Shown here one piece after another: positions 8,341 to 17,731 of a stretch of 64,000 bases of DNA. The notes beneath the pieces were generated by a model. The model saw nothing but the letters and a program-made list of their open reading frames with translations, made no database searches and was not told the DNA's origin. A program made the position numbers and the translations under genes. Every line of letters begins with the position of its first letter. The first letter of the stretch is position 1. This DNA is from Pseudocolwellia sp. AS88 (GTDB lineage: Bacteria > Pseudomonadota > Gammaproteobacteria > Enterobacterales > Alteromonadaceae), in the NCBI RefSeq assembly GCF_030551755.1, contig NZ_JAUPEC010000026.1, positions 1 to 64,000 on the forward strand, written 5' to 3'.

Positions 8341-10038
8341 TTAGGTACATGTTGCATGAGGCGCATTTATTCCATTTAAGGGAATAGCCGTTTTTCCAAA
8401 TATCGTTTTAACACTTGGCTTATCACTTAATGCTCTAACATCAATACTAAGGATATTCTTATCAATACTAGGCACTTTAACGGTTCCTGATATATCAACC
8501 CCCATAATACCGTCAGTATGGTTTAATGTTGTTGTTATACGTAATTCATTATTTGTTAATTGACATACAGTAGTATTATTTAAAGTATGTTTATCAATTA
8601 CTTTAACATTCTGTATATAAGACTGGAGTTGACCATCTTTTTTATAATTAACCTGAAAATATCGCGTTCCAGGAGTAAAACTGGCTACTGCAGGAGGAAT
8701 AACACTAGGTGGTAGTAAACTAAAACATTGATAATTAGTATTTGGTGCTATAATTGTTGCTGGCCGGCCATCATATAATTGAGAAGAAGGTATTAAAGAA
8801 AAACTTTCAGGTACGTCTATGCACAAATCCGCGTTTGTCGCTCCTGAGAGAATATACTGAATGTTATTATCCCTATGTTTAGATACGAGTTTTATACCCC
8901 CTTCATTTAATACTTTTAACTGTTTCCTTACTTTATTTAAAGACTCAATGGGGTCAATTAGATTATCGCTATTTATGCCATTTGAAGTTCTAAGTAATTT
9001 AGATATATCAGCTTCAACAGGGTAAAGAAGCTTCCGCTTATCCCATAGAGACGGGTCGCCACCTTTCAGGATAGAAAGTCTCAACCATGTTTTATCTCGG
9101 TACAACTTGGGCTTACCATCGCCGTTATTGTGAGATAAACCCTCATCTCTTATAGTAAAATCAGTTGAATCAACATTTGTTAGAGACTTACTAGCAGGCG
9201 AATCAGTTAGCCCTATTGCGATAGCATTAACAGGGAAAAGTAACCAGTCAGCTAAATAGCCTATAGGATTACTAAAGCCCTCATCTTGACTAAAATAATC
9301 ATAGCATTGTCCTACTCCACACGATTCTTTTTTAATTAATACCATTTCACCTGCCTTTAAAGGCAAAACATTAACACCATTATTTCCAGAATGGTTGTAT
9401 AAAGAATTTCCTGCGACAAAATCAACATCAAGTTGTAAGATCAAGTCGTTATCATTGGTGTTTGTGATAGATTTTGCGACCTCCTTCGCTACCTTGATTT
9501 CTTGAGACGTCACAGGGTTTGATAAACTTAAGGCTTCACTTGCTGTTGCAATAAAATCGAGCATACTCCCGACTTTTCCATTTTCCTCTAAATCATATTC
9601 ATAAATTTTTAATGACATACTCAAAATGTCGCTTTCCATCCGCTTAGGCCCATATAAAGCCTTGTGAAAATATGGTGTTTTTGTAGCATCAGCTATTGAA
9701 TCATATGGTCCAAGTATTTTAGTAACAGTATCACTAGCAGTTCCAGTAACCACCTCTTCAAACTGAACAACAATTATAACCTCATTCACTCCACCTATAT
9801 CTGGCAAATATCTAAGATAACTATCCGTTAAATATACTGAGAATGTGTCATCTCCTTTAGATGCAGTCGTTTTGTTCGTCTTATATATAATACCGTCGGA
9901 ATTATGTAGTTCAGATGCTGAAACTAAAGGCGAATCTAATTTTTTATTTGAATTAACCGAAAAAATTGATACTTCACCTGTTGTTGATGTACATGAGGAT
10001 AGAAATAAATAACAAATTACAATTAACGCTAATTTCAT
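8341..10038 (-). CDS. large lipoprotein of unknown function partnered with a lipase (565 aa)
   Basis: From ATG 10038 (AAAGGG upstream) the protein begins with a lipoprotein signal, CYLFLSSCTS, with the likely lipidated Cys in LSSC. The rest is a beta-rich periplasmic region with scattered Cys (CGVGQCYDYF, DLCIDVP, NYQCFS, TTVCQL, HATC-terminus), suggesting disulfides. I recognise no domain. It is the first gene of a two-gene unit with the lipase at 7299. Possible roles are a scaffold, activator or immunity partner for the lipase, all of them inference. It lies inside the mobile element among defence-type genes. Confidence 0.75.
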   Translation of the reverse strand: MKLALIVICYLFLSSCTSTTGEVSIFSVNSNKKLDSPLVSASELHNSDGIIYKTNKTTASKGDDTFSVYLTDSYLRYLPDIGGVNEVIIVVQFEEVVTGTASDTVTKILGPYDSIADATKTPYFHKALYGPKRMESDILSMSLKIYEYDLEENGKVGSMLDFIATASEALSLSNPVTSQEIKVAKEVAKSITNTNDNDLILQLDVDFVAGNSLYNHSGNNGVNVLPLKAGEMVLIKKESCGVGQCYDYFSQDEGFSNPIGYLADWLLFPVNAIAIGLTDSPASKSLTNVDSTDFTIRDEGLSHNNGDGKPKLYRDKTWLRLSILKGGDPSLWDKRKLLYPVEADISKLLRTSNGINSDNLIDPIESLNKVRKQLKVLNEGGIKLVSKHRDNNIQYILSGATNADLCIDVPESFSLIPSSQLYDGRPATIIAPNTNYQCFSLLPPSVIPPAVASFTPGTRYFQVNYKKDGQLQSYIQNVKVIDKHTLNNTTVCQLTNNELRITTTLNHTDGIMGVDISGTVKVPSIDKNILSIDVRALSDKPSVKTIFGKTAIPLNGINAPHATCT

Positions 10039-10522
10039 TTTAAAATCCCTTTTTGTATTTATAATATACAATATATGTATATATTATAAACTTCAAGAGC
10101 CAAGTATGGAAATACATCGACTTTCCAGAATCTCTTAGATTAACCTGCTCAGTAGTTAATTTTTCAAACAGAGATACGTTTTTTGAGGCTGTTAAATCAA
10201 TATATATTTATTCTAAAAATCAGTTGCATGAGTAGCACTAAATAATTAAATTTGCAGAAAATTAAAAGTAATTGTGAGCTTATTACATCCTCTCAGATTT
10301 ATTAGACTCTGCCACTGATAAATATGATCACTTTGTGCTTAAAAAATAAAGCCTCCCCTAATATTCAGGTCAACTTTCTAATTATATAGCGACTTAATTT
10401 TAATACTTCTATGGCACTAGGGCACAAAGCACCATAGGGTTTATCGTGTAAGATTGGTCATTTATGGAGGAAAATTATGTGAAGGCTAATTAACTTTATC
10501 TAATTCCAATAATTCAATCAGA
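10039..10522. other. gene-free stretch inside the element
   Basis: No credible reading frame on either strand. The right part is the likely 3' region of the nitrilase-fold gene; the left part carries AT-rich promoter-like sequence for the lipoprotein gene (TATAAT-like runs near 10060-10090). No repeat or RNA structure was evident. Confidence 0.5.
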
Positions 10523-12253
10523 CTAAAAATTTACTAATTTAAGTAGTTCAGAAGTATTACCTACTGAATCATGACTTAAGTAAAACAATCTATTTTTCTT
10601 TTCACATCGACCATCTGCTGACCATTGTTCCTGTTCTTTAAGCTTTAATTTTAACAGAATACCAATCTTACCTTGTTCTAATTCAAGTTCGTACGAAGAT
10701 TCAGTATCACACCAGAGAGCTACAATTGAACTTGGAAGATACTCACTGTTATTCGTTGACCGCTGTGTCATACCATATGGTGAGATAGATAAAACACTAC
10801 AGCCAGGTTCATCAACTAAAGCCGATGAATATCTATGAGACCATCGCCCTTTCATTTGAGGGCCGTCAAGCAAAAGTGCAACGACAAGGTCAGGGCCTAG
10901 TGCCCGTACAACAGGAGCTATGGGATCTTGTCTTGCCAAGTCTTCACAGATAAGCGGGCATATATGAACATGTTCATCACGATAAGAAATCAACTTTCTA
11001 TCTCCAGTTACACAGTTTTCCCACCACTTTACTTTGTCTGTACTAAGTACATTACCTAACCCATATGTATTTAACTGAGTAGCATCAAGAGCCCATCGAT
11101 GATGTTTTCTCTGGCTCTCACCAACATAATTATTAACAAAATAGTTCTGATAAAAAAGCTCCAAACTATTTTCACCATAACTTTCAACACTATCACCGAC
11201 TCCAAAAACACCAAATATGATAACAGGAGGTTCAATGTTTCTTTCTGAAAAATAGTCTCTGATACCGCTTAACAGTTTAGTTTTATCGTTTGAATTCACC
11301 GCACTTTCAGGAATAACAACGAGATCTGGTAAGCTTAGTTCTCCTGAGGATTCAATCGCGTATACAATCATCTGATGGGTAATTATCTGATGATTCTCAT
11401 ATGAAAAAAAACCAAATTTATCATCCATTTGTAAAGTTGGTTTATTGTCTTGCTTAAAAAAATCATCCTTAACCTCTAGCGGCCAAGGAAGAACCAATAC
11501 ATTGTATCGATTAGCTTCGATGTATTGATTAGCTTTGGTTTTCTGAGTTGACTTCCCAACAAGTGCGGCTACTTCAACCCCTGGTTTAATGTATGCTAAA
11601 TCATGGCTTAAGCTATTGAGTGAGATGCCAGTTTGAGGAGTATGGCTCTTAAACTGAATTACACCATAATTTTTATCACATTGAGATAAGCTAGAAATGA
11701 TTGAACGATCTTTTTTCGCAATCAATGTCTCAACATACCTATTTATCAGCGCATTATGAGTTCGATATATTTCATTTTGTATTCGGTAAGCACATACATC
11801 GCTTGCAACATACAATTCAAAAAGTAACTTCAGATAATCAGGATCCTTTAGCAATGTTTCAATCTGTACTCGTGTTTTACTGCTGCTAAACAAATTATAC
11901 AATAGTTCATAAAATCTCGAACTTACTTTAATTTCATTACGCGTCTGAGCATCGAGTAATCCTTGGGACCAGTTACTTTGGTGATTACCTGTTTTCAGCT
12001 GTTTTAGATAATTAGTTCCATTCTCTATAGATACGATTTTTTGGTACACATCATATGTATCAAAAATCCGAGCGATAAGATGAAACGTATTCATCGGCCA
12101 CATCAAGTATTGCAATAATTGATTGTCAGGATTATCTAAGTCTAAGGTGAAAAAAGATCCTTCTAAGGACCTCTTTACTTTGGCAAAATCACTTGCAGGA
12201 CCTGAAGAATCATCCCCCAAAAACATATTCTTCAATAGTGTTGCTAACATCAT
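10523..12253 (-). CDS. free-standing nitrilase-fold (C-N hydrolase) protein with novel N-terminal region (576 aa)
   Basis: The C-terminal 330 residues are a carbon-nitrogen hydrolase domain with the complete Glu-Lys-Cys triad: Glu316 (LVVIPESAV), Lys383 (QRKHHRW) and Cys436 (ICPLICEDLA). The 240 residues before it are helical and match nothing that I know. Typical nitrilases are 250-350 residues and lack such an extension. Nitrilase domains occur in phage defence fused to a reverse transcriptase (DRT type 1), but no RT motif (YxDD) is present here. The ATG at 12253 follows GGTGA. The gene is isolated by 485 and 586 empty bases and probably has its own promoter. Substrate unknown; signalling-molecule production or amide hydrolysis are guesses. 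Confidence 0.82.
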   Translation of the reverse strand: MMLATLLKNMFLGDDSSGPASDFAKVKRSLEGSFFTLDLDNPDNQLLQYLMWPMNTFHLIARIFDTYDVYQKIVSIENGTNYLKQLKTGNHQSNWSQGLLDAQTRNEIKVSSRFYELLYNLFSSSKTRVQIETLLKDPDYLKLLFELYVASDVCAYRIQNEIYRTHNALINRYVETLIAKKDRSIISSLSQCDKNYGVIQFKSHTPQTGISLNSLSHDLAYIKPGVEVAALVGKSTQKTKANQYIEANRYNVLVLPWPLEVKDDFFKQDNKPTLQMDDKFGFFSYENHQIITHQMIVYAIESSGELSLPDLVVIPESAVNSNDKTKLLSGIRDYFSERNIEPPVIIFGVFGVGDSVESYGENSLELFYQNYFVNNYVGESQRKHHRWALDATQLNTYGLGNVLSTDKVKWWENCVTGDRKLISYRDEHVHICPLICEDLARQDPIAPVVRALGPDLVVALLLDGPQMKGRWSHRYSSALVDEPGCSVLSISPYGMTQRSTNNSEYLPSSIVALWCDTESSYELELEQGKIGILLKLKLKEQEQWSADGRCEKKNRLFYLSHDSVGNTSELLKLVNF

Positions 12254-12839
12254 GTTTATATCACCGGTTAATCAATAGCATCAGTTAGGTGCAGATAGCC
12301 TGTTTGAATTTCTTTAAAACGAAAATTAAAGATAGGAAAATAAGAAGTATTAATGATATTTAAAAAATTTAGATATCCAGTGTCTTTTATATGGTAATTT
12401 AACACCAATAAAGTAGCTTCGCAATAAACATAAAATGTTTAGTTTTAATCATAAATCAATGAATATGACCGGCTGATAATGCATTATAAACGGTACTGCA
12501 AATTAAATTAATTACTTTGGACAATGATGCCGTTATAACTCGCTTTTACGCGAAAACGAAATAGAAATATAATATTTATATCCGCTACTTATGGAAATAA
12601 TGAATATACCATTGGCGATAATTGACACAAAAATAATCGCATCAATGTTGCAATAGTGTGTTTTAGGAGTGTTCAATATATCCAAAAACAAGATATCTAA
12701 TAAGATTAGATATTGTTGGCACAGTTAAATGTAATTGGCTGGCTAAGGTAAATGCGATTAGATGCACTGATGGGTGATGGTTTCCATACGTTCATCAAGA
12801 TCATAATCATTCATCACAAAGCAATGAATGACAGATGAT
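12254..12839. other. gene-free stretch with two inverted repeats
   Basis: No credible gene. It holds a near-perfect palindrome ATATCTAAT-AAG-ATTAGATAT at 12693-12713, which could be an operator. It also holds a short AT hairpin TCATTCAT/ATGAATGA at 12807-12831, just past the NACHT stop codon, which could be a weak terminator (no clear U-tract follows it). Confidence 0.45.
12693..12713. promoter_or_regulatory. 9-bp-arm palindrome, possible operator
   Basis: ATATCTAAT and ATTAGATAT flank a three-base centre. The spacing and symmetry suit a dimeric repressor. It lies between the NACHT stop and the nitrilase start, about 440 bases upstream of the latter, so any target is uncertain. Confidence 0.3.
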
Positions 12840-15800
12840 TTAAGTAGCGCTAACTTTACTTCTCAAATTAAGATCGATAACAATTACCTCAACTGCATCT
12901 ACTTTAGGAAAATCTTTTGAAATAGAGTTCCAATAGTTCATAAGTGCTCCACGTAATTGTTGTAACGTTACAAGCTTACTATCTATCTCCCATTTTCTAT
13001 CAGTTTTAGCTGAAACTAAAAGCATAATCCCACATGAGGCTCCACTTTCTCTAATATAATCACCTACTAATTGGTTTCGTAATCGTTCACACAATTTATT
13101 ACCTGACCAGCTTTTATCTAACATTTTAAGTTCGATGGGAACTGGTGATTTAACATGAATACTATCCAGCCAAATATCCATTCTCTGGGCATTAGCTAAT
13201 TCTGGTTCTTGCGCTGTAATGTATTGTTCTCGACAGTTTTGATTAAGCCATCCAGCTATTAAATTACGAATTTCGTTTTCTTGATCTGCCCTTTGCCATG
13301 TTTTCCAAGGGCTATCATTTCCATTCTCAATCCAAGCTTTCATATTATTCAATCGATTAATACCTAATTCATATAGTTGAGTATGTGTTTTAGGTGTTAT
13401 TAATTGTAGATGTTCAAACTGCATAACCTGTTCGCTGGTCCAGGTTTCTAAATCACCATCACATTCGGCTTTATTTAACGCTTTTTTAGTCATCCATAAC
13501 CTATAACTAGGTTCAGGATGTTCTAGCGCTAATTCTTTTATAGCGATGTAAGCCTCTTTGCCTGGTAAGTCACAGAGTAATGAGAACAAACGATTTCGAG
13601 CACTTTGTGCGTCATCACGAAGTTCGGGGGAATAAACACCATCGTTTTCTCTAGTAATGTCATCTTCCGACTTAACATATTTGTGTGCGAGTATATAAAG
13701 TTCCTTCAAAAAAGTCGGTGTGATATATGTTTCAAAACTTATCTTTCCTCGGCTGCCACGTCGATCACCGACTAACTCAGTTATAAAGATTTCAGCACTG
13801 AGTTTTGCCTCTTCATAGCTCATTTTATTAAGCCAACCTTCTACAATTGAAATGGCCTCATCTGCTTTACAATCAACCCATAAAGCAAACCAACGAGCCT
13901 TATTAGCAATAGGTTGTTCTCTAGAAACCTCCCTTTTAATTAGTTTAATTAAATGTTCAGGAGCTAAATTTCCTCCAAGCATTATTTTTATACAATATTC
14001 TGGATATATATAAATTTTTTCTGGTTTACTGATTAGCCAATTCAATATGAGCGTTGCTAAGTCTTTATGTATCCATGGAGCGTAGTAAGTTAAATTATGT
14101 AAAACATAATGAAGTTGACTCTCTGGTTCTGCATGCTCTAACTCCCAGATTAATTCGTTTTTTATAGCTTCTAACGTTTGTGTTGGAAAGTGTTTGTATA
14201 TAGTTTCTAACCAATTTGGGAATCCATTAAGTTCTTTTGCCAAGAATCTCAGGGCTTGTTTTAAGTCTTTTGAAGAAAGGTTTTTATAAAAATCAGTAAC
14301 TTCACGCAACTCTATTTCTAAGCCAGCCATAGCAATTGAAAGTTCTCCTGGAACCTTATTATTGTACTCCTCATGTTCTGATTGCAGCTCAACATCAAAA
14401 CTCCTCCACAAGCTCTTAATGGCCGTTTTATACTCTTTTGCAACATCTGTCCCAAAAACAGGAACTAGTTCCTCCCATTGTGCTCCTCTGGCTCTGGTTT
14501 GCTTTAAGGAATCGCCTTCTATTTCAGAATACAGCCACCATATCTCATTTGTAATTAGTCCTGACTTTAAAACTGGAGTAGCGTTAATCCTTTTCGGGTT
14601 GGCCTTTAAAGACTCAATCCATTCAAGTCGTTGTATATCATCTTGTAGCTTTTTAACATCGCGTTCCTTTTGCATCGAATTAAGTTTTTTTTCACTCTCA
14701 CTTAAAATTCTAACTCTAGGACCCAAACGAGTTTGTAAAGCTTCACTTAGCGCAGTGTTACTTGCAACAACTTCTTTTAAATCAATTAAAATATTAAGAG
14801 GTTTTCCCATTTGTTGGTAAAGACGAATTACAGTACTAAGAGCAATCAATTGTTCAGCTTTATCTATAGTATTTCCAATGTAGTTTAGTAGCCTAATATA
14901 AGAGTATTCATCGAATAACCAGAAACATCCATGACAATGTGCTTCCCAATCATCTAATACTAGCTCACCTTTTATTTCAGATTTAGATTGTACCTGTTTA
15001 ATACTCGCCCAATATAAAGCATCATTTAGTTCAGGCCACTTAGGTATTAATTGTTGCAGATTGTCTTTGTAATCATCATATTCAGAACTTATCCAGTTTT
15101 TAGCTCTAGGTATAGAAATTAGTATGGATATTACTCTTGATGATAAAGTTATCTCAGAACGAGCTATAATAATTTTTTCTAGTATTTGTGTTGTGTAATT
15201 TATTAGCCAAGCATATTTTTGAGATATTCGACAATAGTTTGAATCTCCAAATGGTTCTTGGTCTAATAAACTTATTACCCCATCAAGCAAGCAGTTTAAT
15301 ACATCAAAATCATTTGCGACTGAAAGGTTTTCAATAAATTCAGTCAATGAGTGACGTGCGCTATATGAATCGCCTTTTCCCTTATTTAGTTTAAGTTTTG
15401 CTATTGAAATAAGTAACTGTTGAGTGTTAAAAATACTTATAGGAAGCTCATTTAAGAACTCAGAAAAAAGCTGTGGTTCAATGTCCTCCTCTAGCGTATT
15501 CAATCTCCCCCATAGTTCTGTACAATAGTCTTGTTCTCCTAATGTTACAATTGCCCGAAGAGCAGCAATTCTCGAGTAAATATCTCGTTGGATATTTAGT
15601 ACAACCCCCTCAAATAGAGGTAATGTATCAATCATTTTACCTTGCCACGCTAAGCGCCCAAGGAAAAATATCGCGTCGTCACTGTCTATATTCTGGTTAA
15701 TCAGTTGTATTGCTTTTGCTGTTAAGTCAGGAGCAGCTATTTTAGCAATTGCAGAATTGTCTCTAGCACCACGTTCATCCTCATTGGACACAATTTTTTG

Positions 15801-17129
15801 TACTATTTCATTGAGTAGCTGCTCTCTAATATGTAGAGACAATATCGCTGGATCTCCGCCTTCTACAGCTACTTCAGGTGCAATAGATATAGCTTGTCGA
15901 TAAAAATCATTATCAAATAAAATAAGCCAACTAAGTATTGATCGAAGTTTTGGGGTAATAATCTGTTCACCATATTGATCTCGGAAAAACAGAGCCTTGA
16001 TTGAATTGATGTCAGCGCCAGATTTGAGCAATGAATCAAACCACTCAGCTGCTAATAATTCCCTTACTTCCCTGTGGCGAAACCTAACCGTATCGTAAAC
16101 AATGTCGTTAAATACACCTAATTCTAAAAGTGTTCTGACGTCACTTGGAAGCCAATCACTTAAAACTTCAACTGCATTTATACCTTTTGCGTTAGTTGTT
16201 CCTGGAATTTTTATACCTGCATGACCAGTCAATACGACTGAGGCTGCTAGTCGGCGAGCACCATCGAAAGCACGTTCAAGCGTGAATGTTTGGGTATAGG
16301 ACCTGTCAGCAGAGTGTTGGTCTGTTAATTTTACCTTTATATTATGCCTTAAAAGGTCTATGCGGCTCCCAAGATCTTTATCTTTTTTCCATTTATCAGT
16401 TATGCTATCAAGATCAAAAGGTCTCTCAGCCAAACTCCATAAGCTTAACCTATCAATTTCTTCCAAAAGTTGATCTACATTATCAATATCACGTGCTAAA
16501 CAATAATGCTTAATTCTGTCGCTATCTAATGGCCTAAGCGTAAAAACTTCTAAAGAACTATCGTTATTATTCTGTTCAATATCATTTTGGACTTGCTCAT
16601 TTCCAACCAACATTGGTAAGTGCAGCTTATCATCCATAAGCTTTCTATCTTCTGATGGCCTCCAAGAATAAGGTCGGCTAGATACAAAAACATGAGCTCT
16701 TGGCTTTGCATTAGATATCCGATTAGCGAACTTATTAACTGCTTTCTTAAAAGCACCTGGACTAGTTAATCTAGATTCGTCGACAGAGTCTAAAAAGAAC
16801 CAAGCTTCATCAGTACTATCTAACCATTGGTTAAACTTATCTTCAGAACCGACTTCGAATGATTCTTCAAATTCACTATCGATATCTTCAATACGAATAA
16901 AAAATGCAAAAAGGCCTTTAGATTCAAGATAAATCGCTTGTTGTTTGAGCTCCTCGGTTTTTCCTGCTCCTGCTTCCGCCAAAATAACGCAACGAAATTT
17001 TTTTAAAATATCATCCCAATATAAATTCTCAGAACTACCTAGTGATGATAACCAATTTTCTTGATATTCACTTCCTTGGTTTTTAGCTACTATTGAGAAA
17101 GCTCTATTTAATTGTATGTAATTTTCCAT
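12840..17129 (-). CDS. giant NACHT/STAND NTPase with C-terminal PD-(D/E)XK nuclease-like domain
   Basis: From ATG 17129 this is 1429 residues. NACHT-type P-loop ILAEAGAGKTEEL (about 48-60), Walker B WFFLDSVDES (about 110-119) and sensor HVFVSSRPYSWRP (about 146-158) lead into a roughly 1000-residue all-helical, HEAT-like sensor region. The end carries D-(x)14-E-L-K (Asp1318, Glu1333, Lys1335; text WLDSIH...PIELKML), the core of a PD-(D/E)XK nuclease fold. Bacterial STAND proteins of this kind sense phage proteins and then activate an effector, but usually the effector is N-terminal; a C-terminal nuclease is unusual. A TTG at 17222 would add 31 residues forming a hydrophobic helix, but has no ribosome-binding site. 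A promoter-like pair TTGAAA-N16-TATATC lies at 17241-17268. Confidence 0.85.
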   Translation of the reverse strand: MENYIQLNRAFSIVAKNQGSEYQENWLSSLGSSENLYWDDILKKFRCVILAEAGAGKTEELKQQAIYLESKGLFAFFIRIEDIDSEFEESFEVGSEDKFNQWLDSTDEAWFFLDSVDESRLTSPGAFKKAVNKFANRISNAKPRAHVFVSSRPYSWRPSEDRKLMDDKLHLPMLVGNEQVQNDIEQNNNDSSLEVFTLRPLDSDRIKHYCLARDIDNVDQLLEEIDRLSLWSLAERPFDLDSITDKWKKDKDLGSRIDLLRHNIKVKLTDQHSADRSYTQTFTLERAFDGARRLAASVVLTGHAGIKIPGTTNAKGINAVEVLSDWLPSDVRTLLELGVFNDIVYDTVRFRHREVRELLAAEWFDSLLKSGADINSIKALFFRDQYGEQIITPKLRSILSWLILFDNDFYRQAISIAPEVAVEGGDPAILSLHIREQLLNEIVQKIVSNEDERGARDNSAIAKIAAPDLTAKAIQLINQNIDSDDAIFFLGRLAWQGKMIDTLPLFEGVVLNIQRDIYSRIAALRAIVTLGEQDYCTELWGRLNTLEEDIEPQLFSEFLNELPISIFNTQQLLISIAKLKLNKGKGDSYSARHSLTEFIENLSVANDFDVLNCLLDGVISLLDQEPFGDSNYCRISQKYAWLINYTTQILEKIIIARSEITLSSRVISILISIPRAKNWISSEYDDYKDNLQQLIPKWPELNDALYWASIKQVQSKSEIKGELVLDDWEAHCHGCFWLFDEYSYIRLLNYIGNTIDKAEQLIALSTVIRLYQQMGKPLNILIDLKEVVASNTALSEALQTRLGPRVRILSESEKKLNSMQKERDVKKLQDDIQRLEWIESLKANPKRINATPVLKSGLITNEIWWLYSEIEGDSLKQTRARGAQWEELVPVFGTDVAKEYKTAIKSLWRSFDVELQSEHEEYNNKVPGELSIAMAGLEIELREVTDFYKNLSSKDLKQALRFLAKELNGFPNWLETIYKHFPTQTLEAIKNELIWELEHAEPESQLHYVLHNLTYYAPWIHKDLATLILNWLISKPEKIYIYPEYCIKIMLGGNLAPEHLIKLIKREVSREQPIANKARWFALWVDCKADEAISIVEGWLNKMSYEEAKLSAEIFITELVGDRRGSRGKISFETYITPTFLKELYILAHKYVKSEDDITRENDGVYSPELRDDAQSARNRLFSLLCDLPGKEAYIAIKELALEHPEPSYRLWMTKKALNKAECDGDLETWTSEQVMQFEHLQLITPKTHTQLYELGINRLNNMKAWIENGNDSPWKTWQRADQENEIRNLIAGWLNQNCREQYITAQEPELANAQRMDIWLDSIHVKSPVPIELKMLDKSWSGNKLCERLRNQLVGDYIRESGASCGIMLLVSAKTDRKWEIDSKLVTLQQLRGALMNYWNSISKDFPKVDAVEVIVIDLNLRSKVSAT

Positions 17130-17290
17130 GTATTTATTAGGTCCTTTTATTATGGAATGCCAATACAGAACAAGGTTACAAATTATCAAAATCACTAATG
17201 CTGATATGAGCTTTCTTGGCAACTAGTTTAGCTAATTTTCGATATAATATAGTCACTTGCTATTTCAAGGATTGTGTAGCATAGACAAAA

Positions 17291-17731
17291 TCAGCCTTTT
17301 TTAGCTATTAATTGCGGTCCAAAATCAGGAATAACTATGTTTTTAAATGAATTATCAAATGCATATTTAATCCTAGCCTGAGATAGTTCTCTAATTTTTA
17401 TATCATCCAATAGCTTCGCATATTCAAAAGAAATACTATTGTCTGAAATAGCGTCACATATCCAATCAAAACTAAACTTATCTTTCAAACAATTAACTTC
17501 AATATAACTATAAAGGTCTTTACTCTCGTTGTACCACTCACCATGAGATAAATTTTCTCTAAATGAGTTCTGAATGTTTATTTCGAGCTCTTTGTTACCG
17601 ACAAAGCCTCCCAAGAAAGTAAGTTTATCCGGTGAGTTTGATTGCATAGAAGATAAACGAGTATCAATCCATTGTGCGGTGTAACCAATTTTTATTCTTT
17701 TAGTTATTTCAGCCTTAACGAAATAAATCAT
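17291..17731 (-). CDS. GIY-YIG/T5orf172-like nuclease-fold protein, last gene of the recombinase operon (146 aa)
   Basis: The N-terminal half (MIYFVKAEITKRIKIGYTAQ, RLSSMQSNSPDKLTFLGGF) matches the T5orf172 branch of the GIY-YIG fold: the YFV and KIGYT strands stand where GIY and YIG occur, with Arg and Glu downstream. The C-terminal half is unassigned. The start codon overlaps the stop of the third recombinase by four bases (ATGA), so it is translated with the recombinases. It may process recombination intermediates or act as a control factor. The position corresponds to TnpC in Tn554, but the fold is different. It is the last gene before the divergent-looking 161-base gap to the NACHT gene. 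Confidence 0.75.
   Translation of the reverse strand: MIYFVKAEITKRIKIGYTAQWIDTRLSSMQSNSPDKLTFLGGFVGNKELEINIQNSFRENLSHGEWYNESKDLYSYIEVNCLKDKFSFDWICDAISDNSISFEYAKLLDDIKIRELSQARIKYAFDNSFKNIVIPDFGPQLIAKKG

Noticed and set aside
10523-12253. DRT type 1 reverse transcriptase-nitrilase
   Set aside because: Only the nitrilase part is present; no RT catalytic motif is visible in the N-terminal region or in neighbours.
14362-14820. 152-codon plus-strand frame inside the NACHT gene
   Set aside because: It is antisense to a long gene with clear domains, has Ser/Leu-rich shadow composition, and no ribosome-binding site.
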